6,051 nucleotides of DNA from Anaerolineae bacterium (GTDB lineage: Bacteria > Chloroflexota > Anaerolineae > 4572-78 > J111). The DNA is taken from assembly GCA_020433785.1 (NCBI GenBank), contig JAGRCC010001137.1, positions 1 to 6,051 on the forward strand, in the 5' to 3' direction. Below are positions 1-5,272 of this stretch, in pieces. The position numbers were made by a program, and so were the translations under genes. The first letter of the stretch is position 1; every line of letters starts with the position of its first letter. The notes beneath the pieces were generated by a model. The model ran no database searches. It saw only the letters and a list, made by a program, of their open reading frames with translations, and had not been told where the DNA came from.

Positions 1-1734
1 GGCAACGGCGATTTATCTTATTTTATTATTCACCCCGAAGACAAGATATTGGCCAAACAGCGAATGGATTCGCTGCTCACCGGCCAGAAGGATATCAGCG
101 AATTTAGATTAATCGACAAAAATGAGGGAGTTCGTTGGTTCCGCGATATTGGCTGCCCCATTTGGGATAGCAATCGTCAGGAGATTGTTCAAATTTATGG
201 CGTAGCCCAAGATATCACCAACCATAAATCATTTGAAGAAAAATTACTAAATGAACGCGATCTGCTGCGAACGTTGGTGGACCATTTGCCCGATGACATC
301 TACGTCAAAGATACCCAGAGCCGATACTTGCTGGTTAACGAACCACTCAGACGCCAGCTGGGGGCGGCAACGGCTCAAGATGTTCTTGGTAAAACGGATT
401 TCGATTTTAAGGCGTTGAAATCGGCCCAACGCTCCTTTGAGGATGAACAGGCGCTGCTTCAATCGGGGCAACCGCTGGTCAGTCATATCGAACCCCTAAC
501 CGACCAGATAAATGGAAACCAAAAGTGGGTTTTAACCACCAAGATTCCGATGCGTGATGCTCGTGGCCAGGTGATTGGGTTAGTGGGGATGAGCCGAGAT
601 ATTACTCATCTAAAGATGGCTGAAGAGGCGCTTCGACGAGGTCGCGATTTTGCCGAAGGAATTATTGACACAGCACAGGTGATTATTTTGGTTTTGGGCG
701 CAAAAGGCCATATTGTCCGCTTTAATCATTATCTAGAAGAAATATCAGGTTATACGCTGGATGAAGTCCAGGGCAAAAATTGGTTTACAACGTTCATACC
801 GCCGGAAGAATGGGCCCGGACCCGATCGCTCTTCTCCCAAGCGATTAATGATGTGCAGACCCAAGGTGTGATAAGCCCGATTGTCACCAAACGGGGTGAA
901 ATTCGCGAAATTGAATGGTATGATAAAACGCTAAAAGATCATAACAACAATACTATTGGGCTGCTGGCTATCGGCCAGGATATTACCGACCGAAGGCGAT
1001 TTGAAAAAGAACGGAACGAGCTTTTTGAGGCCGTTAGAAAACAGGGTGAGCAGCTCAAGGCATTGACCCAGCAACTGTCCAAAACACAAGAAGTGGAGAG
1101 AAAAGCGCTTACTCGAGAATTACACGATCAAATCGGCCAAAATTTAACGGCTTTAGACCTTAATCTCAACATTATTCAAACGCAACTCGCTATAAATTCA
1201 GGTCAAGCCAATGAAATCATCTGGTCTCGAATAAAAGACTCCCTAGAGATCATTTCACAAACCGGTGACCGTATTCGTGATGTTATGACTCACTTACGCC
1301 CGCAAATCTTGGACGATTTCGGACTGATTGCGGCTTTGCGATGGTATACTGATTCTTTTGCATCCCGGGTAGATTTCTCGGTTAGATTGCAGGCGGAAGA
1401 GCTGAATTTAAAGTTGGCTGCTCCTGTTGAAGATACCCTATTTCGTATTTCGCAGGAAGCGTTAACCAATGCAGCCAAACATGCCCAGCCTGATCTGGTC
1501 ACGTTAAGTATTAGCAGCTATAATGATATGGTTTATTTAATTATTAGTGATGACGGTCTTGGCTTCGAATTAGCCAATCAAGCGACTCCCACCGAAAAGC
1601 GCCATTGGGGCTTAATCACCATGGCCGAACGGGCGGAAGCGATTGGCGGCTATTGTCGGGTCGAATCGCAGCCGGGCAAGGGCACTCGCGTTATTGTGGA
1701 GGTACCTCATCTTGATCACCATCATACTAGCTGA
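1..1734 (+). CDS. Multi-PAS sensor histidine kinase, HisKA_3 (NarX/DegS-like) family, 5' partial
   Basis: The frame is open to base 1, so the N-terminus lies outside the window; the TTG at 49 is internal to a PAS domain (IHPEDK just before it) and is not the start. Numbering from the first visible codon, there is the end of one PAS/PAC (to about residue 75, GVAQDITNHK), a second PAS (about 89-205, ending GMSRDITHLK) and a third (about 215-332, ending IGQDITDRR). A predicted coiled linker and the HisKA_3 dimerisation domain follow, with phospho-acceptor His375 in RELHDQIGQ. The HATPase_c domain (about 476-572) has the N box QEALTNAAKHA (Asn490), the G1 box DDGLGF (517-522) and a GTRV end. No membrane segment is visible, so sensing is probably cytosolic through PAS-bound ligands; ligand unknown. 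The family autophosphorylates on His and passes phosphate to a NarL-type regulator, here the overlapping next gene. Confidence 0.95.
   Translation, partial: GNGDLSYFIIHPEDKILAKQRMDSLLTGQKDISEFRLIDKNEGVRWFRDIGCPIWDSNRQEIVQIYGVAQDITNHKSFEEKLLNERDLLRTLVDHLPDDIYVKDTQSRYLLVNEPLRRQLGAATAQDVLGKTDFDFKALKSAQRSFEDEQALLQSGQPLVSHIEPLTDQINGNQKWVLTTKIPMRDARGQVIGLVGMSRDITHLKMAEEALRRGRDFAEGIIDTAQVIILVLGAKGHIVRFNHYLEEISGYTLDEVQGKNWFTTFIPPEEWARTRSLFSQAINDVQTQGVISPIVTKRGEIREIEWYDKTLKDHNNNTIGLLAIGQDITDRRRFEKERNELFEAVRKQGEQLKALTQQLSKTQEVERKALTRELHDQIGQNLTALDLNLNIIQTQLAINSGQANEIIWSRIKDSLEIISQTGDRIRDVMTHLRPQILDDFGLIAALRWYTDSFASRVDFSVRLQAEELNLKLAAPVEDTLFRISQEALTNAAKHAQPDLVTLSISSYNDMVYLIISDDGLGFELANQATPTEKRHWGLITMAERAEAIGGYCRVESQPGKGTRVIVEVPHLDHHHTS
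1698..1702 (+). promoter_or_regulatory. Ribosome binding site fixing a TTG start for the response regulator
   Basis: GGAGG lies 9 bases before the TTG at 1712, inside the 3' end of the kinase gene. Translation from this TTG gives MITIILADDH, the expected N-terminus of a NarL-type receiver. The longer open frame from 1643 would add 23 residues of out-of-frame kinase sequence with no family resemblance. Confidence 0.75.
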
Positions 1735-2290
1735 TGACCATGCGATTGTCCGCGATGGGTTACGCTCGCTGTTGGAGGCCCATTCCGAATTAAAAGTTAT
1801 TGGCGATGCGGAAAATGGACGCGAGGCGTTGCAGTTAGTGAGTCATAGCTGCCCCGACATCGCTATTCTCGATATTGCCATGCCTGAGATGAACGGCATT
1901 GAAGCAACCCGACAAATCAATGACATTTGCCCCAAAACACAGGTGATCATCCTTTCCATGCACGCCACCAGCAAGCACGTTTATCGTGCTCTTCAAGCCG
2001 GCGCTCGAGGCTACCTCTTGAAGGCATCAGCCGGCTTCGAGGTGGTCGATGCCATCCACGCCGTATTTGAAGGCCGCCGATACCTAAGTCAAAAAATATC
2101 GGACATTATTATCGAGGACTATATCACCCAACGTGAAATTGAAGAAGCCGAAAATCCCCTCGATCGGCTTAGCGCTCGCGAGCGAGAAATTCTTCAACTT
2201 GTGGTAGAAGGTAAATCCAGTTCTGACATCGCTCAGATTCTGTCTCTATCATCGAGTACAGTAGATACCTACCGCAGCCGCCTGATGTAA
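1712..2290 (+). CDS. NarL/FixJ-type response regulator, cut short in its HTH by an in-frame TAA
   Basis: From the TTG at 1712 the product is 192 residues; the family is usually 205-220. The receiver is intact: acidic pair Asp8/Asp9, phospho-acceptor Asp54 (LDIAMPEMNG), switch Ser82 and Lys104 (YLLKAS). A LuxR-type HTH begins at about residue 152 (LSAREREILQLV) and runs through IAQILSLSSSTVDTYRSRLM, then stops at TAA 2288-2290. A normal homologue continues with a residue such as Gln and then KL plus a final dimerisation helix; that sequence follows in the same frame. The gene overlaps the kinase by 23 bp, so the two are surely co-transcribed and probably translationally coupled. The receiver should still accept phosphate from the kinase. 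DNA binding and dimerisation are probably lost, because the recognition helix is cut and the last helix is missing. A sequencing or assembly error at one base would explain everything equally well. Confidence 0.88.
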   Translation: MITIILADDHAIVRDGLRSLLEAHSELKVIGDAENGREALQLVSHSCPDIAILDIAMPEMNGIEATRQINDICPKTQVIILSMHATSKHVYRALQAGARGYLLKASAGFEVVDAIHAVFEGRRYLSQKISDIIIEDYITQREIEEAENPLDRLSAREREILQLVVEGKSSSDIAQILSLSSSTVDTYRSRLM

Positions 2291-2362
2291 AAATTAGCCA
2301 TTAATGATATCCCCACCCTGGTGAAGTTTGCCATCCGCCATGGTATTACCTCGCTTGAATAA
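2288..2362 (+). pseudogene. Orphaned C-terminal end of the response regulator HTH, after the premature stop
   Basis: Directly after TAA 2288-2290 the same frame reads KLAINDIPTLVKFAIRHG and then ITSLE, ending at TAA 2360-2362. This matches the usual end of NarL-type regulators (KLGI..IPTLVKFAIRHGIT style), so it was recently coding. With the stop codon read as an amino acid the protein would be 216 residues, a normal family length. One substitution (for example CAA to TAA) accounts for the break. No start codon with a ribosome binding site precedes this piece, so it is not a gene of its own. Confidence 0.85.
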
Positions 2363-2415
2363 CCCCGAATCATAGCTATCAAGTTTTCCCGACACCAGCT
2401 ATCAAAGTTATTCTA

Positions 2416-2444
2416 CAGACAAACCCACCAACTTTTAGTACAAT
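2416..2444 (+). promoter_or_regulatory. Candidate sigma-70-type promoter upstream of the palindromes
   Basis: A -35-like CAGACA (2416-2421, four of six matches to TTGACA) and a -10-like TACAAT (2439-2444, five of six) are separated by 17 bases. Transcription would start near 2451, so the two palindromes that follow would sit just downstream of the start, where a bound repressor could block elongation. This is motif matching only, in an AT-rich stretch where chance matches are common. Confidence 0.3.
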
Positions 2445-2460
2445 AATACTAGAGATTGTG

Positions 2461-2470
2461 TACAGCTGTA
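2461..2470. repeat. Perfect 10-bp palindrome TACAGCTGTA, possible operator
   Basis: TACAGCTGTA equals its own reverse complement. Its centre is 21 bp, about two helical turns, before the centre of the next palindrome, so dimeric regulators on both would face the same side of the DNA. The half-sites of the two palindromes differ, so they may bind different proteins. Function is inferred. Confidence 0.4.
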
Positions 2471-2478
2471 TTAACCGA

Positions 2479-2494
2479 TATTGACAGGTCAATA
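2479..2494. repeat. 16-bp palindrome TATTGAC-AG-GTCAATA, possible operator
   Basis: Two perfect 7-bp arms flank a 2-bp centre, a layout typical of sites for dimeric HTH regulators. It lies 20 bp upstream of the TATAAT at 2515, overlapping or just before where a -35 element would be, so a bound protein could repress or activate that promoter. The left arm contains TTGACA, a perfect -35 hexamer, but it is 28 bp from TATAAT, too far for normal polymerase contact. Confidence 0.45.
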
Positions 2495-2514
2495 CAGTGA
2501 GGGGAGGACACCAG

Positions 2515-2520
2515 TATAAT
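2515..2520 (+). promoter_or_regulatory. Perfect -10 hexamer TATAAT, likely promoter of the 2660-5186 operon
   Basis: TATAAT matches consensus fully. The sequence 17 bases upstream (ATACAG, 2492-2497) is a poor -35, so the promoter may depend on an activator, for example at the palindrome 2479-2494. Transcription would begin near 2527, which is the first paired base of the hairpin that follows; this supports the call. The leader of the next gene would then be about 133 bases. Confidence 0.4.
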
Positions 2521-2526
2521 AGAGTT

Positions 2527-2594
2527 AGGCCATCTTTCCTGAAATTATAGTTTCTTCACGAACATGAGTTCCGGGAAAATGGCCTTCTTTCATT
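2527..2594 (+). terminator. Bulged hairpin with pyrimidine-rich tail: terminator or leader attenuator
   Basis: AGGCCAT (2527-2533) pairs with ATGGCCT (2579-2585); then, past a bulged C2534, TTTCC (2535-2539) pairs with GGAAA (2574-2578), giving 12 Watson-Crick pairs. Two small hairpins sit inside: GAAAT/GTTTC around TATA (2541-2554, one G-U) and GAAC/GTTC around ATGA (2560-2571). The tail TTCTTTCATT is pyrimidine rich but not a clean T run, so termination would be weak or conditional. If transcription starts near 2527, the structure forms the very 5' end of the message, and it could then act as an attenuator, a protective cap or a regulated RNA. It could also be a plain terminator for transcripts arriving from the kinase pair. 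Confidence 0.45.
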
Positions 2595-2654
2595 ATCCTC
2601 TCCGGAAGCTAGTTGAGCCAAATAAGTTGTAACGCACTTTTCCAGATAATGAGG
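2588..2654 (+). promoter_or_regulatory. Possible helix sequestering the ribosome binding site of the next gene
   Basis: TTTCATTATC (2588-2597) can pair with GATAATGAGG (2645-2654): eight Watson-Crick pairs and two G-U pairs. The 3' arm includes GAGG (2651-2654), the likely Shine-Dalgarno of the gene at 2660. Formation would hinder translation starting there. The 5' arm overlaps the pyrimidine tail of the preceding hairpin, which would link the two structures. No known riboswitch class is recognised. Confidence 0.3.
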
Positions 2655-2659
2655 CTTCT

Positions 2660-3034
2660 ATGCCAGCGACCATCCTTATCATTGAGGATCACTTTCATCT
2701 AAGCGTAACGCTCAAAAGGTGGCTAGAGACAAAATTTCCCGGTTGTCATGTTGTCGAAGCTACCCACGGCAAAGAAGCCATTGCGTTGGCTCAACATACT
2801 GAGCCGCACGTCATCATTGTCGACATCGGCCCATTAGGAGCTGATGGGCCTCGACTTGTTGAACTTTTAAAAGCATTTCGGCCGGCTATACCCATTGTAG
2901 CCCTGGCCAATTATGATAGTGAGATGAGCCGAACCTGTGTGATCGGTTGTGGCGCAAGCGCCTATATCGAAAAAAACACGATCACGGCTAAACTACAACC
3001 CACCGTAGCCAGGCTATTGTCTGCGGCGGTATAA
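2660..3034 (+). CDS. Stand-alone CheY-like receiver domain protein with altered switch residue
   Basis: The 124-residue product is a single receiver domain with no output domain. It has the acidic pair Glu9/Asp10 (ILIIEDH), the presumed phospho-acceptor Asp55 (IIVDIGP) and Lys105 (YIEKNT). Two things are odd. The Thr/Ser expected after beta-4 is Ala83 (IVALANYD), and the proline normally four residues after the acceptor Asp is displaced by one (DIGPLGADG). Phosphorylation is therefore possible, but the usual Thr/Tyr conformational switch is doubtful. The ATG at 2660 follows GAGG by 5 bases. The gene opens the rightward operon and could be a phosphate sink or adaptor for the nearby kinase. Receiver assignment is firm; partner and output are unknown. 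Confidence 0.85.
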   Translation: MPATILIIEDHFHLSVTLKRWLETKFPGCHVVEATHGKEAIALAQHTEPHVIIVDIGPLGADGPRLVELLKAFRPAIPIVALANYDSEMSRTCVIGCGASAYIEKNTITAKLQPTVARLLSAAV

Positions 3035-3055
3035 TTTTAATATAAGATACTTATA
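3017..3055 (+). promoter_or_regulatory. AT-rich inverted repeat and candidate internal promoter
   Basis: TATAAG (3041-3046), a 3-base loop and CTTATA (3050-3055) form a perfect 6-bp inverted repeat between the two receiver-like genes. The left arm could also serve as a -10 element with TTGTCT (3017-3022) as -35 at an 18-bp spacing. A regulator bound here would cover that promoter. The signal is weak, since short AT palindromes arise readily by chance. Confidence 0.25.
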
Positions 3056-3066
3056 GAACTTCAGAG

Positions 3067-3072
3067 AGGAGG
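3067..3072 (+). promoter_or_regulatory. Strong ribosome binding site AGGAGG fixing the start at 3080
   Basis: AGGAGG ends 7 bases before ATG 3080, the best Shine-Dalgarno in the window. It favours this ATG over the in-frame ATG at 3113, which has no comparable site, and suggests this gene is translated more strongly than the receiver gene before it. Confidence 0.75.
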
Positions 3073-3079
3073 CAACTAT

Positions 3080-3550
3080 ATGGGCGTAACCAATTACGCA
3101 AAAAACACCGCTATGGCAAAAGGTCTCAGCCTTAGCCCTTTAGGGTACAAAACGTATCCACCTTATGTTTTAATTTTTGGTGATAAATCTTCAACCGGCT
3201 TAAAGCTAGAAAAACAACTTGAAAGAAATGGCTGTCGAGTTTCCAGAACCGAGTCGATTGCCGACGGTCTAAACATTGCCTGCCAACAACTATTCGATTT
3301 GATTGTCTTTAATCTTGATCAACAAGATGATGATGACAGTCTAGCCGAAGCCTACGAAAAGCTCGCTAGCGACCCCAAACTTACCAATACCCCGGTGGTC
3401 ATCATAACCAGTCAGGAACAAGTTAATTCGCATGTAGCTGGAACAAAACCGCTCTCGTCGGTTTATTACCTATCTCATGAAAATTCCAGTGAAACAAACC
3501 TACTACAAATTGCTACTCATTCCCAGTATATGAGTCATCGCTATATGTGA
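3080..3550 (+). CDS. Degenerate receiver (pseudo-receiver) domain protein
   Basis: The 156-residue product has an N-terminal extension of about 28 residues and then a receiver-like fold. Beta-1 is YVLIFGDKSS, where the acidic pair is Gly34/Asp35. Beta-3 is DLIVFNLDQQ, placing Asn78 where the phospho-acceptor Asp belongs. Beta-4 is PVVIITSQEQ, keeping Thr110. The conserved Lys near beta-5 is absent (YYLSHEN). An acidic run Asp83-Asp86 follows beta-3. It is most likely not phosphorylated and may work through binding, as other pseudo-receivers do. The assignment rests on strand pattern and spacing, so it is less certain than for its neighbour. It lies 45 bp after the first receiver gene, and its stop overlaps the next gene by 4 bp. 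Confidence 0.72.
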   Translation: MGVTNYAKNTAMAKGLSLSPLGYKTYPPYVLIFGDKSSTGLKLEKQLERNGCRVSRTESIADGLNIACQQLFDLIVFNLDQQDDDDSLAEAYEKLASDPKLTNTPVVIITSQEQVNSHVAGTKPLSSVYYLSHENSSETNLLQIATHSQYMSHRYM

Positions 3551-4074
3551 GCCAAATTATGGATACCCTAACCGACGCTGTAATCAAACAGATAAAGAAC
3601 GGCTCTACAGAAATTTTAAGTTTATGTCAGAATGTTCCCGAAGCTTGGCTAGCAGCACCCTTTATGTCTAACGGTTGGTCGGTTAAAGATACAGTGGCCC
3701 ATATTTCCGCTTGGGTTTGGCGCTGTGCTGGCCTGTTAGAGTATGCCCATAGCACTAATGGCCCTCTATCGGCTTCGCCTGACGTCGATGGGCTTAATCG
3801 TGAGTTTTATCTCGAGCGGCAATATTGGAGTTGGCACGAAGTTGAAACAGATTTCTTGCAGGCTCACTGGGCGCTGTTTAACGCTATCAGACAACTACCG
3901 CCTGCGCGACTGAGAAGTTCACTGGCCCAACAAGTGATAACCAAAAATACCTGTGAGCACTATGCTCAACATTTGCCGGATATAAAGTATTGGCGGAATC
4001 GCATCACCACTGAAAAATCTCCCATTATCAACAGAGTCAGGCAATCACATTCTACCCAAGTAGGTGCATTATGA
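3547..4074 (+). CDS. DinB/ClbS (DfsB)-like four-helix-bundle protein
   Basis: The 175-residue product resembles the ClbS/DfsB branch of the DinB-like superfamily: [18 protein letters not shown] near residues 42-59 and [12 protein letters not shown] near 135-146 are characteristic. His52, His138 and His142 match the three metal-ligand positions of DinB proteins, so a metal site is likely. ClbS itself protects colibactin producers by opening the toxin's cyclopropane; other members are thiol-linked transferases or unknown. The substrate here is unknown, and no toxin biosynthesis gene is nearby. The GTG at 3547 overlaps the previous stop (GTGA); ATG 3559, four codons in, is an equally possible start, and neither has a clear Shine-Dalgarno, suggesting translational coupling. 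The end overlaps the next start as ATGA. Confidence 0.8.
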   Translation: MSQIMDTLTDAVIKQIKNGSTEILSLCQNVPEAWLAAPFMSNGWSVKDTVAHISAWVWRCAGLLEYAHSTNGPLSASPDVDGLNREFYLERQYWSWHEVETDFLQAHWALFNAIRQLPPARLRSSLAQQVITKNTCEHYAQHLPDIKYWRNRITTEKSPIINRVRQSHSTQVGAL

Positions 4075-5186
4075 AAGCAGTCGTCATGGCTGGCGGTCTT
4101 GGATCACGCCTTTATCCCTTAACCGCCAATCGCCCCAAACCAATGGTCCCTCTGGTAAATAAGCCGGTGTTATCCCATATTTTGAGTTTGCTAAAGCACC
4201 ACCATATTACGGAGGTGGTCATTACCGTTAAACACTTAGCTGAACATGTGCAAGAGTATTTTGGGGATGGCAGCCAGCTTGGCATGAATATTCGATATGC
4301 TGTTGAAGAAACTCCCTTGGGCACAGCCGGCGGCGTAAAAAATGCGGAACAGTTCCTTGATAAGGAACCATTTCTGGTCATTAGTAGCGATATCGTAACG
4401 GATATCGATCTATCTAACTTGCTACAGTATCATCGTGAAAAACAAGCAACTGTAACAATGGCTTTGAAACGGGTCAGTAATCCCAAAGGTTATGGCGTTG
4501 TTGTCGTTGACGCCAAAGGTGAGATCAGTCAATTGTTGGAAAAACCCGAACCAAGCCAGATAACTTCTAATATTGTGAACACCGGTGTCTACATTTTAGA
4601 GCCGGATGTTTTGAACTATATGCAAGCCGATACCAAATATGACTTTTCGTACGATATCTTTCCCGCTCTCTTACAAAATAAAGCACCAGTATTTGGTTAT
4701 TCAGCCACGCGATACTGGCGAGATATCGGAACCATCCAAAGCTACGAGCAGGCCGTGGTTGATGTCCTAAATGGAAAAGTTAACCACATTAATCTCGGCC
4801 ATAAAGTCAGCAGCGATGTTTGGACCGGTCGAAATGTGACGATTGCGAGTGATGTCTGTCTTTTTGGGCCGATTTATTTAGGGGATAACGTCAAAATCAA
4901 AAAAGGCGCAACCCTGTACGGCCCCACCGTCATCCACGACGGTAGTGTCATTGAACGTAAAGCCTGGATCAGGCATTCCATTATCGACCAGGAAAGTCAC
5001 ATCGGTAAAGAGGCTACGGTCTACCAAAGCATTGTTTCCCAGAAAAGTCAGGTAGAGTCAGACTCAGTGGTCATTAGAAAACTGGTCCATGACGAGCCGG
5101 CTGTTGTCGCAACCAATTCTTTGCTCCCTTCCCCTTACACCTCGCTCAAGGAGCGGTTAATGACCGGATACAGCTATAGTTTTTAG
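4071..5186 (+). CDS. NDP-sugar pyrophosphorylase, probably mannose-1-phosphate guanylyltransferase
   Basis: The 371-residue cytosolic enzyme would join a nucleoside triphosphate and a sugar 1-phosphate into an NDP-sugar and pyrophosphate. The N-terminal nucleotidyltransferase domain (about 1-240) has the signature [13 protein letters not shown] with a Ser replacing the usual Thr, [14 protein letters not shown] with Lys23, [14 protein letters not shown], the metal-binding Asp107 in [25 protein letters not shown] and YWRDIGT (215-221). The C-terminal part (about 250-340) has hexapeptide-style left-handed beta-helix repeats. It resembles the N-terminal two thirds of cyanobacterial GDP-mannose pyrophosphorylases, but lacks their phosphomannomutase domain. 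GDP-mannose is thus the likeliest product; dTDP- or UDP-glucose cannot be excluded. The ATG overlaps the previous stop and has a weak AGGTG 4 bases upstream. It is the last gene of the operon. Confidence 0.92.
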   Translation: MKAVVMAGGLGSRLYPLTANRPKPMVPLVNKPVLSHILSLLKHHHITEVVITVKHLAEHVQEYFGDGSQLGMNIRYAVEETPLGTAGGVKNAEQFLDKEPFLVISSDIVTDIDLSNLLQYHREKQATVTMALKRVSNPKGYGVVVVDAKGEISQLLEKPEPSQITSNIVNTGVYILEPDVLNYMQADTKYDFSYDIFPALLQNKAPVFGYSATRYWRDIGTIQSYEQAVVDVLNGKVNHINLGHKVSSDVWTGRNVTIASDVCLFGPIYLGDNVKIKKGATLYGPTVIHDGSVIERKAWIRHSIIDQESHIGKEATVYQSIVSQKSQVESDSVVIRKLVHDEPAVVATNSLLPSPYTSLKERLMTGYSYSF

Positions 5187-5212
5187 CTTTTTGCTTATCA
5201 ATAGAGAGAATT

Positions 5213-5253
5213 AAAAAGGCTCCCCGTGGTAGGTTATCACAGGGAGCCTTTTT
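5213..5253. terminator. Bidirectional intrinsic terminator between convergent genes
   Basis: AAAAAGGCTCCC (5213-5224) and GGGAGCCTTTTT (5242-5253) form a perfect 12-bp stem; GTG (5226-5228) and CAC (5238-5240) add three more pairs past one mismatch. The A tract on the left and T tract on the right make the hairpin work in both directions. It sits 26 bases after the nucleotidyltransferase stop and about 20 bases after the polyphosphate kinase stop on the opposite strand, so it can end both transcripts. Confidence 0.92.
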
Positions 5254-5272
5254 ATATTTAGCCTCTTTGCTT

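Larger units (their letters stand above)
2363..2659 (+). other. 297-bp gene-free leader region with several regulatory-looking signals
   Basis: No convincing coding sequence is seen on either strand. No clear intrinsic terminator follows the kinase/regulator pair in the first 90 bases; there is only a weak AT-rich inverted repeat (TAGTA, 6-base loop, TACTA, 2436-2451). From about 2416 onward lie promoter-like hexamers, two palindromes, a hairpin and a possible site-hiding helix, each listed separately. A short imperfect direct repeat (AGCTATCAAGTT at 2374, AGCTATCAAAGTT at 2397) is also present. The region is the probable control region of the 2660-5186 operon. Confidence 0.6.

Noticed and set aside
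247..486. Reverse-strand open frame of 79 codons
   Set aside because: It lies wholly inside the kinase PAS region, has no recognisable domain or ribosome site, and is a shadow of the real gene.
1290..1502. Reverse-strand open frame of 70 codons
   Set aside because: It lies antisense to the conserved kinase HisKA_3/HATPase region and has no features of its own.
1643..1711. Longer N-terminus for the response regulator from TTG 1643
   Set aside because: The 23 extra residues are the kinase ATPase domain read in another frame and have no receiver features; the GGAGG and TTG at 1712 give the canonical start.
2288..2290. Programmed readthrough or recoding of the TAA in the response regulator
   Set aside because: TAA is not the pyrrolysine codon, the following base A favours termination, no recoding hairpin is evident just downstream, and other genes here also end in TAA.
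2374..2409. Direct repeat AGCTATCAAGTT / AGCTATCAAAGTT as a regulator site or insertion footprint
   Set aside because: Two short imperfect copies are too little to support a CRISPR, target-site duplication or iteron call, and no mobile-element gene or terminal repeat is nearby.
2436..2451. TAGTA / TACTA inverted repeat as the terminator of the kinase-regulator pair
   Set aside because: The stem is 5 bp, AT-only apart from one G-C pair, and has no T tract after it.
2527..2585. tRNA or known small RNA gene in the hairpin region
   Set aside because: The two internal hairpins give a cloverleaf-like outline, but there is no T-loop sequence, anticodon arm or acceptor end, and no known RNA family is recognised.
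3113..3115. Alternative ATG start for the pseudo-receiver
   Set aside because: It lacks a Shine-Dalgarno, whereas ATG 3080 follows AGGAGG at ideal spacing.
4112..4381. Reverse-strand open frame of 89 codons
   Set aside because: It is antisense to the nucleotidyltransferase signature region; its composition follows from the sense gene.
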